DNA of 64,000 bases from Oscillospiraceae bacterium (GTDB lineage Bacteria; Bacillota; Clostridia; Oscillospirales; Oscillospiraceae): positions 164,703 to 228,702 of the forward strand of contig SVKQ01000015.1 of assembly GCA_015068325.1 (NCBI GenBank), read 5' to 3'. The translations under genes were made by a program, and so were the position numbers. Below the pieces are notes generated by a model that saw only the letters and a program-made list of their open reading frames with translations, made no database searches and was not told the DNA's origin. Positions 9,405 through 17,195 of this stretch are shown here, one piece after another (position 1 is the stretch's first letter; every line of letters begins with the position of its first letter).

Positions 9405-9701
9405 TTACACCATACCCTCGAAGAACTCGATGGTCTTGGAATCTTCCGTCAGCTGGACATAGGCCTTTTTCCAATCCTTGCGCTTGCCGGGACGGGAGGC
9501 GCCCAGGCGTTTGGCCTTGCCCTTCATGTTGATGGTATTGACCTTGGCGACCTTGACGCCGAAGATCTCCTCGACGGCCTTCTTGATCTCGATCTTGCCG
9601 GCGTCGGGAGCCACTTCGAAGACGTACTTCTTCTCGCCGGTGGCTTCCATGGAACGCTCGGTGATAATGGGCCGGATGATGATGTCATATACGTTAGCCA
9701 T
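9405..9701 (-). CDS. rplW: 50S ribosomal protein L23
   Basis: L23 lies at the tunnel exit and docks trigger factor and SRP. The 98-residue product starts [18 protein letters not shown] and has the conserved [14 protein letters not shown] segment. Its ATG overlaps the rplD stop codon by one base (TAATG). Order rplD-rplW-rplB is standard. Confidence 0.98.
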   Translation of the reverse strand: MANVYDIIIRPIITERSMEATGEKKYVFEVAPDAGKIEIKKAVEEIFGVKVAKVNTINMKGKAKRLGASRPGKRKDWKKAYVQLTEDSKTIEFFEGMV

Positions 9702-10324
9702 TACGCGAACACCTCCTGGATTACTGCGAGGGCTTCCTGATCCAGCACCAAGTACTTGGCCTTGAGCATGTCATAGACATTGATCAGGTTGGCCATGGTG
9801 ACCTCGACGCCGGGGATATTGCGGGCGCTCTTGATGACGACCTCGTCCTTGGCGGGGGTGACCACCAGGGACTTGCCGTCGGCCTTGACGGCGCCCAGGA
9901 ACGCGCGGAAGTCCTTGGTCTTGATGCTGTCCAGCTTGATGGCATCCACAACGATGATCTCGTTGGCGGCGGCCTTGGCGGACAGGACGGACTTGAGGGC
10001 CAGTCTCTTGACCTTCTTGTTCAGAACGTAAGAGTAGCTGCGGGGCTTGGGGGCGAACACGATACCGCCGTGGGTCCACTGGGGGGCGCGGGTGCTGCCC
10101 TGCCGGGCGTGACCGGTGCCCTTCTGGCGCCAGGGCTTCTTGCCGCCGCCGGAGACCTCGCCGCGGGTCAGGGCGCTCTGGGTTCCCTGCCGGCAGTTGG
10201 CCAGGTGGTTTTTGACCACTTCATGCACGACAGCCTCGTTGGGCTCGATACCGAAGATGCTGTCCTTCAGTTCGGCAGTACCGACGGTCTCGCCGGCCAT
10301 ATTCAACACGTTGATGGTAGACAT
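9701..10324 (-). CDS. rplD: 50S ribosomal protein L4
   Basis: L4 binds 23S rRNA and extends a loop into the exit tunnel; in E. coli it also represses the S10 operon. The ATG at 10324 gives [20 protein letters not shown] and 207 residues; an upstream GTG lies inside the ribosome binding site and is rejected. The basic loop [20 protein letters not shown] is intact. It sits 20 bases after rplC. Confidence 0.97.
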   Translation of the reverse strand: MSTINVLNMAGETVGTAELKDSIFGIEPNEAVVHEVVKNHLANCRQGTQSALTRGEVSGGGKKPWRQKGTGHARQGSTRAPQWTHGGIVFAPKPRSYSYVLNKKVKRLALKSVLSAKAAANEIIVVDAIKLDSIKTKDFRAFLGAVKADGKSLVVTPAKDEVVIKSARNIPGVEVTMANLINVYDMLKAKYLVLDQEALAVIQEVFA

Positions 10325-10344
10325 TTCCGTAAGCACTCCTTTCC

Positions 10345-11064
10345 TTACTTCGTACGGGCGGAAGCCTTCTGGGGATTACGGCCGGAAGCCTTCTGCGGGT
10401 TGTTGCTGATGCCGGCCTCGACATTCTTGACGCGGTGGACCTTGACAGTGCTCTTCAGGGTGACCAAGCCGCCCTTGGGGCCGGGGACCGCGCCGCGGAC
10501 GGCGATCAGGTTCAGCTCTGGATCCACGCGCACAACGCTCAGGTTCTGAACGGTGACGGTGTCAACGCCCATCTGGCCGGCGCCGATCTTGCCCTTGAAG
10601 ATACGGGAGGGATCTGTGGTGGAGCCCATGGAGCCGGCGTGACGGTGCACGGGGCCGCCGCCGTGGCTGGTGGGGGTGCGCTGGGCGCCCCAGCGCTTGA
10701 TGACGCCCTGGTAGCCGTGGCCCTTGCTGGTGCCGGTCACGTCCACAAAGTCGCCCTCTTTAAAGGTGTCGGCCTTGATAATGTCGCCCACGTTCAGTTC
10801 GTCGGCGTTCTCCAGGTCAAACTCGCGCAGATACTTCTTGGGGGCCACGCCTGCCTTGTTCAGGTGACCCAGCTCGGGCTTGGTCAGCTTCCGCTCGGGG
10901 ATGTCCTCGTAGCCCAGCTGCACAGCCTCATAGCCTTCCTTCTCAGAAGTCTTCTTCTGAACGACGACGCAGGGGCCCGCCTCGATTACGGTGACGGGGA
11001 GCACCTTGCCGTTCTCATCGAAGATCTGAGTCATGGCAACTTTCTTGCCGATGATTGCTTTCAT
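10345..11064 (-). CDS. rplC: 50S ribosomal protein L3 with a short repeated C-terminal extension
   Basis: L3 helps start large-subunit assembly and reaches toward the peptidyl transferase centre. The 239-residue product has the family segments MKAIIGKKVAMTQIF and HGGGPVHRHAGSMGSTTDPS. It is about 25-30 residues longer than a usual L3: after the normal end around VKNVEAG it adds a tail with NPQKAS twice, encoded by a short direct repeat near 10370 and 10390. The ATG has a GGAGGATC site; a 203-base spacer separates it from rpsJ. Confidence 0.97.
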   Translation of the reverse strand: MKAIIGKKVAMTQIFDENGKVLPVTVIEAGPCVVVQKKTSEKEGYEAVQLGYEDIPERKLTKPELGHLNKAGVAPKKYLREFDLENADELNVGDIIKADTFKEGDFVDVTGTSKGHGYQGVIKRWGAQRTPTSHGGGPVHRHAGSMGSTTDPSRIFKGKIGAGQMGVDTVTVQNLSVVRVDPELNLIAVRGAVPGPKGGLVTLKSTVKVHRVKNVEAGISNNPQKASGRNPQKASARTK

Positions 11065-11267
11065 GTATGATCCTCCTTAAAGGTTATTGGTCGACATAGT
11101 TCAATCCGCATTGGGAACGGACCGCTTGCTCTGCCGACGTAACCCGTCCGCCTTACGCAAGTCAGCGGACCGTGGGTTGCAAGCATGTTTATATTGTGTA
11201 CCGCGTGCGTCAGGCGGCGGGGACTCGGCTTGAGATGCGCTGTAATGCTATAATTGTATATAATGTG
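11065..11267 (-). promoter_or_regulatory. Structured 203-base spacer between rpsJ and rplC
   Basis: In most bacteria rpsJ and rplC are a few tens of bases apart. Here an inverted repeat GCTGTAA/TTACAGC (11239-11245 and 11268-11274) with an AT-rich loop spans the rpsJ stop. A second hairpin pairs AACCC+GTCCGC (11142-11152) with GCGGAC+GGGTT (11166-11179). No coding frame with a ribosome binding site was seen. An mRNA regulatory structure is likely, but no known family was recognised. Confidence 0.45.
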
Positions 11268-11576
11268 TTACAGCTTGATCTCGATCTCCACGCCAGCGGG
11301 CAGGTCCAGGGCCATCAGGGCCTCCACCGTCTTGGGAGTGGACTTGGTGATGTCGATGAGTCGCTTGTGGGTGCGGCGCTCGAACTGCTCACGGCTGTCC
11401 TTGTACTTGTGGGTCGCACGCAGGATGGTAACGACCTCTTTCTTGGTGGGCAGAGGAATGGGGCCGGACACAGCAGCGCCAGTACGCTTGGCGGTCTCCA
11501 CGATCTTCTCTGCGCTCTGGTCGATGACCTGGTGGTCATAGGCCTTCAGACGAATGCGAATCATTTGCTTTGCCAT
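11268..11576 (-). CDS. rpsJ: 30S ribosomal protein S10
   Basis: S10 is a small-subunit head protein that also acts in transcription antitermination as NusE. The ATG at 11576 gives [20 protein letters not shown] and 102 residues; a GGAGG site lies upstream and the longer open frame has no similarity. It is the first gene of the S10-spc cluster in this window, transcribed toward lower coordinates from the promoter at 11871-11899. Confidence 0.98.
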   Translation of the reverse strand: MAKQMIRIRLKAYDHQVIDQSAEKIVETAKRTGAAVSGPIPLPTKKEVVTILRATHKYKDSREQFERRTHKRLIDITKSTPKTVEALMALDLPAGVEIEIKL

Positions 11577-11870
11577 TTGGTTTGTTCCTCCATCTTTTTC
11601 GTACGGTTTTTTCTCTGACCTACTGCCGTACGGCGAGAGCTTTCTCTGCACGCTCATCCGTGCGTATCATTCCGACTCATAAGAAACACCGGCACAATCC
11701 GGCCGGTGTCTCTTATGGCGCAGCGATCTACGCTGGCGCACAGGATTCTCTCAGCCGCCCGATTATCGGACATACTCCCCGGAAGTTACCTCCTTGCAGA
11801 GCAATCTCCCGGTTCATCGCAGTTGCAAACGCCCCCGGGTGTGTACCACCTCGGACACGCGTGCCCAATA
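11577..11870 (-). promoter_or_regulatory. S10 operon 5' leader with a long hairpin
   Basis: Between the predicted transcription start (near 11864) and rpsJ lie about 290 untranslated bases. The clearest element is a 16-bp stem with one mismatch: 11678-11693 pairs with 11702-11717 around an 8-base loop. No U-tract follows it on the minus strand, so it does not look like an attenuator by itself. Leaders of this length in S10 operons of other bacteria mediate autogenous control by L4; whether this one does is inference. Confidence 0.5.
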
Positions 11871-11899
11871 ATGATAAAAGAAAATCCCCTCGTTGTCAA
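11871..11899 (-). promoter_or_regulatory. Promoter of the S10-spc operon
   Basis: On the minus strand TTGACA (11899-11894) and TATCAT (11876-11871) are separated by exactly 17 bases, a near-consensus housekeeping promoter firing toward rpsJ. The -35 box lies in the loop of the hairpin at 11879-11910. Confidence 0.8.
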
Positions 11900-11910
11900 G
11901 GGGATTTTCT
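11879..11910 (-). terminator. Stem-loop downstream of proS, overlapping the S10 promoter
   Basis: AGAAAATCCCC (11879-11889) pairs with GGGGATTTTCT (11900-11910). On the minus strand a short U-run follows the stem, as in an intrinsic terminator for proS. The promoter boxes of the S10 operon occupy its loop and the bases just after it. Confidence 0.65.
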
Positions 11911-12103
11911 CTTGTTTTTCTAAAAATTTGCAGAAAATTTCGTGGGGATGCACAAACTTGAAGAGTTCTTCCAGAATTCTGCCGCAGCGGCGGAAACTGC
12001 TTCATCGTAATTTCTGACGACATGTGTGTCAGAAATTCCCCCTCGCAGACCACGCAGTGTGCGAGTACAAGTGAGTGCGCAGGGCGGTCTGCAGATCCAT
12101 CTC

Positions 12104-12127
12104 GCCCAAAAGCTGAGGATTTTGGGC
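12104..12127 (-). terminator. Stem-loop just after proS
   Basis: GCCCAAAA (12104-12111) pairs with TTTTGGGC (12120-12127), eight bases after the proS stop codon. No U-run follows on the minus strand, so it may protect the 3' end rather than terminate. A second inverted repeat, TTTCTGAC/GTCAGAAA, lies at about 12010-12035; nothing else was recognised between here and 11910. Confidence 0.4.
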
Positions 12128-12135
12128 AAGGAGGA

Positions 12136-13575
12136 TCAATACGCCACGCCCCAGTAGATATCGGTGGTGCACTCCTTGCCGCACACGGGGCATCTTCCCA
12201 CGGTGCCGGACTGGTCAAAGGGCATGCAGCGGCTGGATACACCAGCCTTCTCCTTCATGGCCAACTCGCATTCCAAACTGCCGCACCATTTGGTGCGGGC
12301 AAATCCTCCCCGGCCCTCGGCCATGGCCTTGACCTCCTCCCAGGAGGTCATGTCGAAGCAGTTCTCCTCCAGGTTCCGGGAGGCCATGTCGTACAGGTTG
12401 TCGTGGACCTGCTGCAGCAGATCGGCCACGGCGCTCTCCAAATCGGCCAACGGCACGAAGGTCTTCTCGCCGGTGTCGCGGCGGGCGATGCAGCACTGCT
12501 CTTTCTCGATATCCCGGGGCCCGATCTCCACCCGCAGAGGCACACCCTTCATCTCATACTGGGCGAACTTCCAGCCAGCGGACTGCTCGCTGTCATCGAT
12601 CATGACCCGCAGGCCCGCGGCGGTGAGCCGCTCCTTCAGGGCCGCGGCGGCCTCCAGCACGCCGGGCTTATGCTGGGCGATGGGGAGCACCACCACCTGC
12701 GTGGGAGCGATGGCGGGCGGCAGCACCAGGCCGTTGTTGTCGGAGTGGGTCATGATGACCGCACCGATCAGGCGGCTGCTGGCGCCCCAAGAGGTCTGGA
12801 ACGGATACTGCAGGGTGTTGTCCCGGCCGGTAAAGGTCACGTCGTAGGCCCGGGCAAACTTGTCGCCGAAATAGTGGCTGGTGCCGGACTGGAGGGCCTT
12901 GTGGTCTTTCATCATGCACTCGATGGTGTAGGTAGCCTCGGCGCCGGCGAACTTCTCCTTATCGGTCTTGCGGCCCTTGACCACCGGCATGGCCAGCGCA
13001 TCGCGGCAGAAGTCGGCATAGCAGTTCAGCTGCTGCTCCGTCTCCGCCTGGGCCTCCTCCGCCGTCTCGTGGATGGTATGGCCCTCCTGCCACCAGAACT
13101 CACGGCTGCGCAGGAAGGGGCGGGTGGTCTTCTCCCATCGGATTACGCTGCACCACTGGTTGTAGAGCATGGGCAGCTGCCGCCAGGTGTGGAGCACATG
13201 GGCAAAGTGGTCGCTGAACATAGTCTCGGAGGTGGGGCGGAACGCCAATCGCTCCTCCAGCTTCTCGCTGCCGCCGTGGGTGACCCAGGCCACCTCCGGA
13301 GCAAAGCCCTCCACCAGCTCCCCCTCCTTCTTCAGCAGGCTCTCGGGGATCAGTACCGGCATAGCCACGTTCTCATGTCCCGTCTTTTTGAACTCGGCGT
13401 CCATCAGCCGCTGGATGTTTTCCCAGATGGCATAGCCATAGGGGCGCAGGATCAGGAACCCTTTAACGCTGGAATAGTCTACCAGCTCCGCCTTCAGGCA
13501 GATATCTGTATACCACTTGGCAAAATCCTCCTCCATGGGAGTGATCGCATCCACTTTTCTCTGATCGTTGGCCAT
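12136..13575 (-). CDS. proS: Prolyl-tRNA synthetase, eukaryote/archaea-type
   Basis: This enzyme charges tRNA(Pro) with proline. At 479 residues it is the compact class II form found in archaea, eukaryotes and many Clostridia, rather than the roughly 570-residue bacterial form with the INS editing insertion. Class II motifs are visible: motif 2 around NQWCSVIRWEKTTRPFLRSREF, the TIHETAEEA region, and motif 3 around SRLIGAVIMTHSDNNGL. The C-terminal extension typical of this type carries a Cys pair (GRCPVCGKECTTDIYW) and ends in Tyr. An AGAGGT site precedes the ATG. A free-standing YbaK-type deacylase lies three genes upstream. Confidence 0.96.
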   Translation of the reverse strand: MANDQRKVDAITPMEEDFAKWYTDICLKAELVDYSSVKGFLILRPYGYAIWENIQRLMDAEFKKTGHENVAMPVLIPESLLKKEGELVEGFAPEVAWVTHGGSEKLEERLAFRPTSETMFSDHFAHVLHTWRQLPMLYNQWCSVIRWEKTTRPFLRSREFWWQEGHTIHETAEEAQAETEQQLNCYADFCRDALAMPVVKGRKTDKEKFAGAEATYTIECMMKDHKALQSGTSHYFGDKFARAYDVTFTGRDNTLQYPFQTSWGASSRLIGAVIMTHSDNNGLVLPPAIAPTQVVVLPIAQHKPGVLEAAAALKERLTAAGLRVMIDDSEQSAGWKFAQYEMKGVPLRVEIGPRDIEKEQCCIARRDTGEKTFVPLADLESAVADLLQQVHDNLYDMASRNLEENCFDMTSWEEVKAMAEGRGGFARTKWCGSLECELAMKEKAGVSSRCMPFDQSGTVGRCPVCGKECTTDIYWGVAY

Positions 13576-13658
13576 AAAATCTTACCTCTACCATAATAGA
13601 TTGACCGCCGCAGCAGCTTGCTGTCGAATGTTAATTGTATCGGCCCGACCCCCGCTTG

Positions 13659-14654
13659 TCAAGTCTCTGTGGCATATAAAATATCCTGCGCTACGGGGCG
13701 GTAGAACAGCTGCTCCGCCGCCCGGAAGTCCCGGGTCTGTCCCATCAGCCACATCAGCTTGCATACCGCCGCCTCGGTGGTCATGTCGTAGGCCTCCAGC
13801 AGACGCAGCGTACTCTTGAGTCGCACCCCCACGTGGTAGACCGTCAGGTCGCTGCCCTCGTTGGGCACCTGAGTGGTCATGACGATAAGCCGCCCGCGCT
13901 CTACGCCGCTGCGCAGCGACTCGTAGAGGTCATTGTACTCCGGCAGGCCGCCCACACCGAAGCTCTCGATGACCAAGCCGGCATAGCGGTCCAGCATGAA
14001 ATCCAGCAGTGCCCGATCCGTGCCGGGGATCAGCTTCAGCAGCCCCACGTTGGTCTCCAGCGCATCGTAAAACACCGGCGCCGCACCGGCGGAGCAGGTC
14101 AGATACTGCAGCAGATGCTCGTCCTGTATCACCGCCAGATCCGGGTAGTTGACGCTGGAGAAGGCCTGAAAGCTCTTGGAATAGGTTTTGCGGGCGCGGG
14201 TGCCCAGGATCACTTTGCCGTTGAATACGATTTGCACGCCGCCTCCGCCGCGGCAGGCGTACAGAAAGGCGTCGGTCAGGTTGCGCTTGGAGTCAGTGCT
14301 GTCGAACCAGATGGGCTTCTGGGCGCCGGTCAGCACGATGGGCTTGGGGCAATCCTGGATCAGATAGCTGAGCGCCGCGGCGGTGTAGGCCATAGTGTCG
14401 GTGCCGTGGCTGATGACGAAGCCGTCGTAATCGGCGTAGTGCGCCCGGACCGCGCGGGCGATGCCCAGCCAGTGCTCCGGGCGGAGATTGGTGCTGTCCA
14501 GCGCATAGAGCTGGATGCAGTCCACCCGACACATCTCCCCAATCCGGGGCACGGCGGCGAGCAGCTGCTCCGTGTTCAGCTCCGGCACCAATCCCTCCGG
14601 CGTGATGTCCGAAGCGATGGTACCGCCGGTGCCGATCATCAGGATCCTCTTCAT
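13659..14654 (-). CDS. ansA: L-asparaginase, type I-like
   Basis: Asparaginases hydrolyse L-asparagine to aspartate and ammonia. The ATG at 14654 gives MKRILMIGTGGTIASD, in which the first catalytic threonine lies in GTGGTIA; the second catalytic block HGTDTMAYTAAAL is at about residue 85. At 331 residues with no signal peptide it fits the cytoplasmic type I enzyme. It starts 13 bases after the nuclease gene upstream and probably ends a four-gene operon ymdB-ybaK-sbcD-ansA. Substrate preference cannot be read from the sequence. Confidence 0.92.
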   Translation of the reverse strand: MKRILMIGTGGTIASDITPEGLVPELNTEQLLAAVPRIGEMCRVDCIQLYALDSTNLRPEHWLGIARAVRAHYADYDGFVISHGTDTMAYTAAALSYLIQDCPKPIVLTGAQKPIWFDSTDSKRNLTDAFLYACRGGGGVQIVFNGKVILGTRARKTYSKSFQAFSSVNYPDLAVIQDEHLLQYLTCSAGAAPVFYDALETNVGLLKLIPGTDRALLDFMLDRYAGLVIESFGVGGLPEYNDLYESLRSGVERGRLIVMTTQVPNEGSDLTVYHVGVRLKSTLRLLEAYDMTTEAAVCKLMWLMGQTRDFRAAEQLFYRPVAQDILYATET

Positions 14655-14667
14655 GGCGCGCCCCCTC

Positions 14668-15759
14668 TCACATATCCCGGTTATCCATGGCGGCCAAACC
14701 GAAGCGCACCGCCTGCTCGATCTGCCGGCGGCCGTCCTCGTCCGCCGTCTCATAGTCCGCCCGCAGCTTCTGCAGAAACAGCCCCCGCAGAGAGTCGTCG
14801 CCGCAGTGGGCCCAGATGTCCTGCTTCATGCGAGTCTGATCCCGCACCTCCAGCGCGTAAAAGCGGTCCGCCAGTTCCTGCCGCAGCCGCTCTGTCCGGA
14901 TGGGCTCCGCCGTCTCCCCGGTTAACATAATGCGGTAGATGTCCCGCTCCGTATCCCGTGGCAACCGGTTGGCTACGGCGGCCAGCGGATCGCTGTCCGT
15001 CACGTCCACGGTGAGGATCTCATAGCGCCGCCGGCCAAAGGGCACGAATTGCAGCGCCGCGCGGCCTGGCTCCACCGTGCCGCACAACACACCCTTCTCC
15101 CCCAACTCGTCAAAGCCGCGTCCCTCCGGGCAGCCGGGGTAGGCATAATATGTACGTCCGGCCCGCAGCACGCCGGAAAAGGCGTGCTGATGGCCCAGCG
15201 CCGCATAATCCACACCGGCCCGCTGCAGCTGCTCCGCATTCAGCGGTCGGTAGACGCTCTCGCGCCCCCCCAGATCGCCGTGGAGCACCAGCAGATGTGT
15301 CCGCCCATCGTCCGGAGCGGTAAAGCCGTCCAGCACCGCGCCGTCCGCCCCGGTGGGGGCGGTGAAGGCCGCGCCCCAAACGCAGCAGTCATACTGGGGA
15401 AAATCCAATGCAGTCAGCTTGTCCTCTGTAAACACATGGACGTTTTCCGGCCACAGGATGCGGCCGTAGGCGCCGGCGGGATCATACCAGTCGTGGTTGC
15501 CCGGGGCGATGACCACATGGCCGTCAAAGCGTCCCAACGCCAGCGCCAGATCCTCACCGGTCTGGCTGAAGATATCGTCAGAGTCAAACAGATCGCCGGC
15601 GAGCAGCATTAGCTGCACGCCCTGCTCATTGCCGTAGTCCGCCAGGCGGCTCACCAGTTGGCGGCTCTCCTGCCGCCGCTGCCGGGCCTGCTCCTCGCCC
15701 AAAGCGCCGAAGGCGCTGTCCAGATGGAAATCCGCCGCGTGCAGGATCCTGACCATCAT
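14668..15759 (-). CDS. SbcD/YhaO-type DNA repair metallophosphoesterase
   Basis: The protein has all calcineurin-like phosphoesterase motifs in order: AADFHLD near the start, AGDLFDSD, APGNHDWYD, LVLHGDL and LGHQHAF, as in the Mre11/SbcD nuclease family; it is closest in layout to Bacillus YhaO. The C-terminal third is a cap-like region (about residues 260-363). Two adjacent ATGs (15759 and 15756) overlap the ybaK stop as ATGATG; both are plausible starts, with spacing favouring the second. YhaO usually pairs with an SMC-like ATPase, YhaN, which is not nearby. Nuclease activity is inferred from the family. Confidence 0.85.
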   Translation of the reverse strand: MMVRILHAADFHLDSAFGALGEEQARQRRQESRQLVSRLADYGNEQGVQLMLLAGDLFDSDDIFSQTGEDLALALGRFDGHVVIAPGNHDWYDPAGAYGRILWPENVHVFTEDKLTALDFPQYDCCVWGAAFTAPTGADGAVLDGFTAPDDGRTHLLVLHGDLGGRESVYRPLNAEQLQRAGVDYAALGHQHAFSGVLRAGRTYYAYPGCPEGRGFDELGEKGVLCGTVEPGRAALQFVPFGRRRYEILTVDVTDSDPLAAVANRLPRDTERDIYRIMLTGETAEPIRTERLRQELADRFYALEVRDQTRMKQDIWAHCGDDSLRGLFLQKLRADYETADEDGRRQIEQAVRFGLAAMDNRDM

Positions 15760-16247
15760 GCTTCCTCCCCGCTCTGCCACGCCTTGCACACGTCGATCCA
15801 CTCTTTGAAATTCGCCCCACAGCACCGCTCCAGTTCCTCGCAGGTCAGTTCGATGGCGGAGGAGGCGCTTCCCACCGCCGGGAACACCGTGTCGAACCGA
15901 CGCAGGGATACGTCCAGATACGTCTCCACCTCCGGCGGCAGTGCAAAGGGGCACACGCCGCCCACGGCATGGCCGGTCCGCTCCAGAGCCTCGTCCGCCG
16001 TCAACATTTTAGCCTTGATGCGGAACTGCTGTTTGTACTTGCCGTTGTCCACCTTGGCGTCTCCGGCGGCCACCACTAGGATGGTTCTGTCCTCTGCACG
16101 GAAGCTCAGCGTCTTGGCGATCCGGGCGCCCTCCACGCCCAGCGCCAGCGCCGCCAGCTCCACCGTGGCGCTGGACATGTCAAACTCCTGTATCCGGCCG
16201 GCCACACCGAAGCTCTTCAGGTATTCTCTCGCTTTTTCAATAGACAT
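15756..16247 (-). CDS. YbaK/ProX-type aminoacyl-tRNA deacylase
   Basis: Proteins of this fold remove mischarged amino acids, mainly alanine or cysteine, from tRNA(Pro) and related tRNAs. The 163-residue product has the expected compact domain: SATVELAALALGVEGARIAKTLSF, the lysine-containing strand, and AVGGVCPFALP with the conserved GG-PF turn. The ATG at 16247 is preferred because AGAGGGG lies six bases upstream, whereas the earlier ATG at 16253 abuts that site. It overlaps the next gene by four bases. Its substrate cannot be told from sequence. Confidence 0.87.
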   Translation of the reverse strand: MSIEKAREYLKSFGVAGRIQEFDMSSATVELAALALGVEGARIAKTLSFRAEDRTILVVAAGDAKVDNGKYKQQFRIKAKMLTADEALERTGHAVGGVCPFALPPEVETYLDVSLRRFDTVFPAVGSASSAIELTCEELERCCGANFKEWIDVCKAWQSGEEA

Positions 16248-16262
16248 ATCCATCCCCTCTTT

Positions 16263-17039
16263 TTATCGAATGTCTACCCGCTCCGCTGCCGTGCACAAAC
16301 CGGTGGCGTCGTCCAAGGTGAAGATACAGCCCTGAGCCTTGCAGGGGCCCTCCGCCGCGCGGTAGCGTCCCGGCAGGCCGCCCAGAAAGCTTTCGATGGA
16401 TTGCTCGGGCCGGATGCCCAGCACCGACTCGATGGGTCCGGTCATGCCCAGGTCGGTGATGTAGCCCGTCCCGCTGGGGAACACACGCTCATCGGCGGTG
16501 GGCACGTGGGTGTGGGTGCCCCACAGCGCGCTGACACGGCCATCCAGATAGTAGGCCATCGCCAGCTTCTCGCTGGTGGCCTCGGCGTGGAAATCCACCA
16601 GTGTAAAAGTGGGCCTGTCGTCCCTCGCCAGCAGTCTGTCCGCCGTGGTGAAGGGATCGGCGGCCTTCCAGTCCAGGTCGCAGCGGCCGATCAGGTTCAT
16701 AACGCCGATCCGAATGTGGCCGCAGTCGTACACGCCCCAGCCACGGCCCGGCACCCGGGCGGAAAAGTTGGCCGGCCGCAGGATGTAACGGTTTTCATCC
16801 GCGTAGTCGGCAATCTGCACCCGTCCCCAGGCGTGGTTGCCCAGAGTGATCACGTCCGCGCCGGCGGCGAACAGTCCGTCCGCCTGCTCCGGCGTCAAGC
16901 CCACGCCGGACACATTCTCCCCGTTGATGACGGTGAAGGCAATATTCTTCAGTTTCTTGAAGGCCGGCAGGTGCTTTTGCAGGTGGCGCACGCCGCTCTC
17001 GCTGGTGACGTCCCCCAGCGCCAGAATATGATAGAGCAT
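16263..17039 (-). CDS. ymdB: YmdB-family metallophosphoesterase
   Basis: The TIGR00282 family, Bacillus YmdB, is a metal-dependent phosphodiesterase that acts on 2',3'-cyclic nucleotides and influences biofilm and motility decisions. The ATG at 17039 gives 258 residues (Bacillus YmdB is about 264) starting MLYHILALGDVTSESGV; metal-site motifs are GDVTSESG, NGENVSG, TLGNHAWG, DFHAEATSE and GTHTHVPTAD. A GGAAAGGA site lies upstream. It follows rny, as in Bacillus, but a terminator separates the two. Confidence 0.92.
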   Translation of the reverse strand: MLYHILALGDVTSESGVRHLQKHLPAFKKLKNIAFTVINGENVSGVGLTPEQADGLFAAGADVITLGNHAWGRVQIADYADENRYILRPANFSARVPGRGWGVYDCGHIRIGVMNLIGRCDLDWKAADPFTTADRLLARDDRPTFTLVDFHAEATSEKLAMAYYLDGRVSALWGTHTHVPTADERVFPSGTGYITDLGMTGPIESVLGIRPEQSIESFLGGLPGRYRAAEGPCKAQGCIFTLDDATGLCTAAERVDIR

Positions 17040-17152
17040 GTTGTAGTTCCTTTCCGGCAGTATTGTTTTACACATTGTGTCTTTAAGGAGATTATACCAT
17101 AAAATGGCCGCCTTGCAACCGCGCCTCGGGTACTTTTCGAGCAGGGCCAAAC

Positions 17153-17178
17153 AGAAAAGAGCGCCCATTGGGCGCCCT
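17153..17178 (-). terminator. Intrinsic terminator between rny and ymdB
   Basis: GCGCCC (17161-17166) pairs with GGGCGC (17170-17175) around a 3-base loop; on the minus strand TCTTTTCTG follows. It probably ends rny transcripts, at least partly, before ymdB. Confidence 0.75.
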
Positions 17179-17195
17179 TTCCGGATCGACATTGT

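Noticed and set aside
11835..11860. T-box-like motif (GAGGTGGTACACAC) on the minus strand in the S10 leader
   Set aside because: It departs from the T-box core AGGGTGGNACCGCG at several bases, lies only a few bases after the promoter with no room for the specifier stem, and precedes ribosomal genes rather than a synthetase gene.
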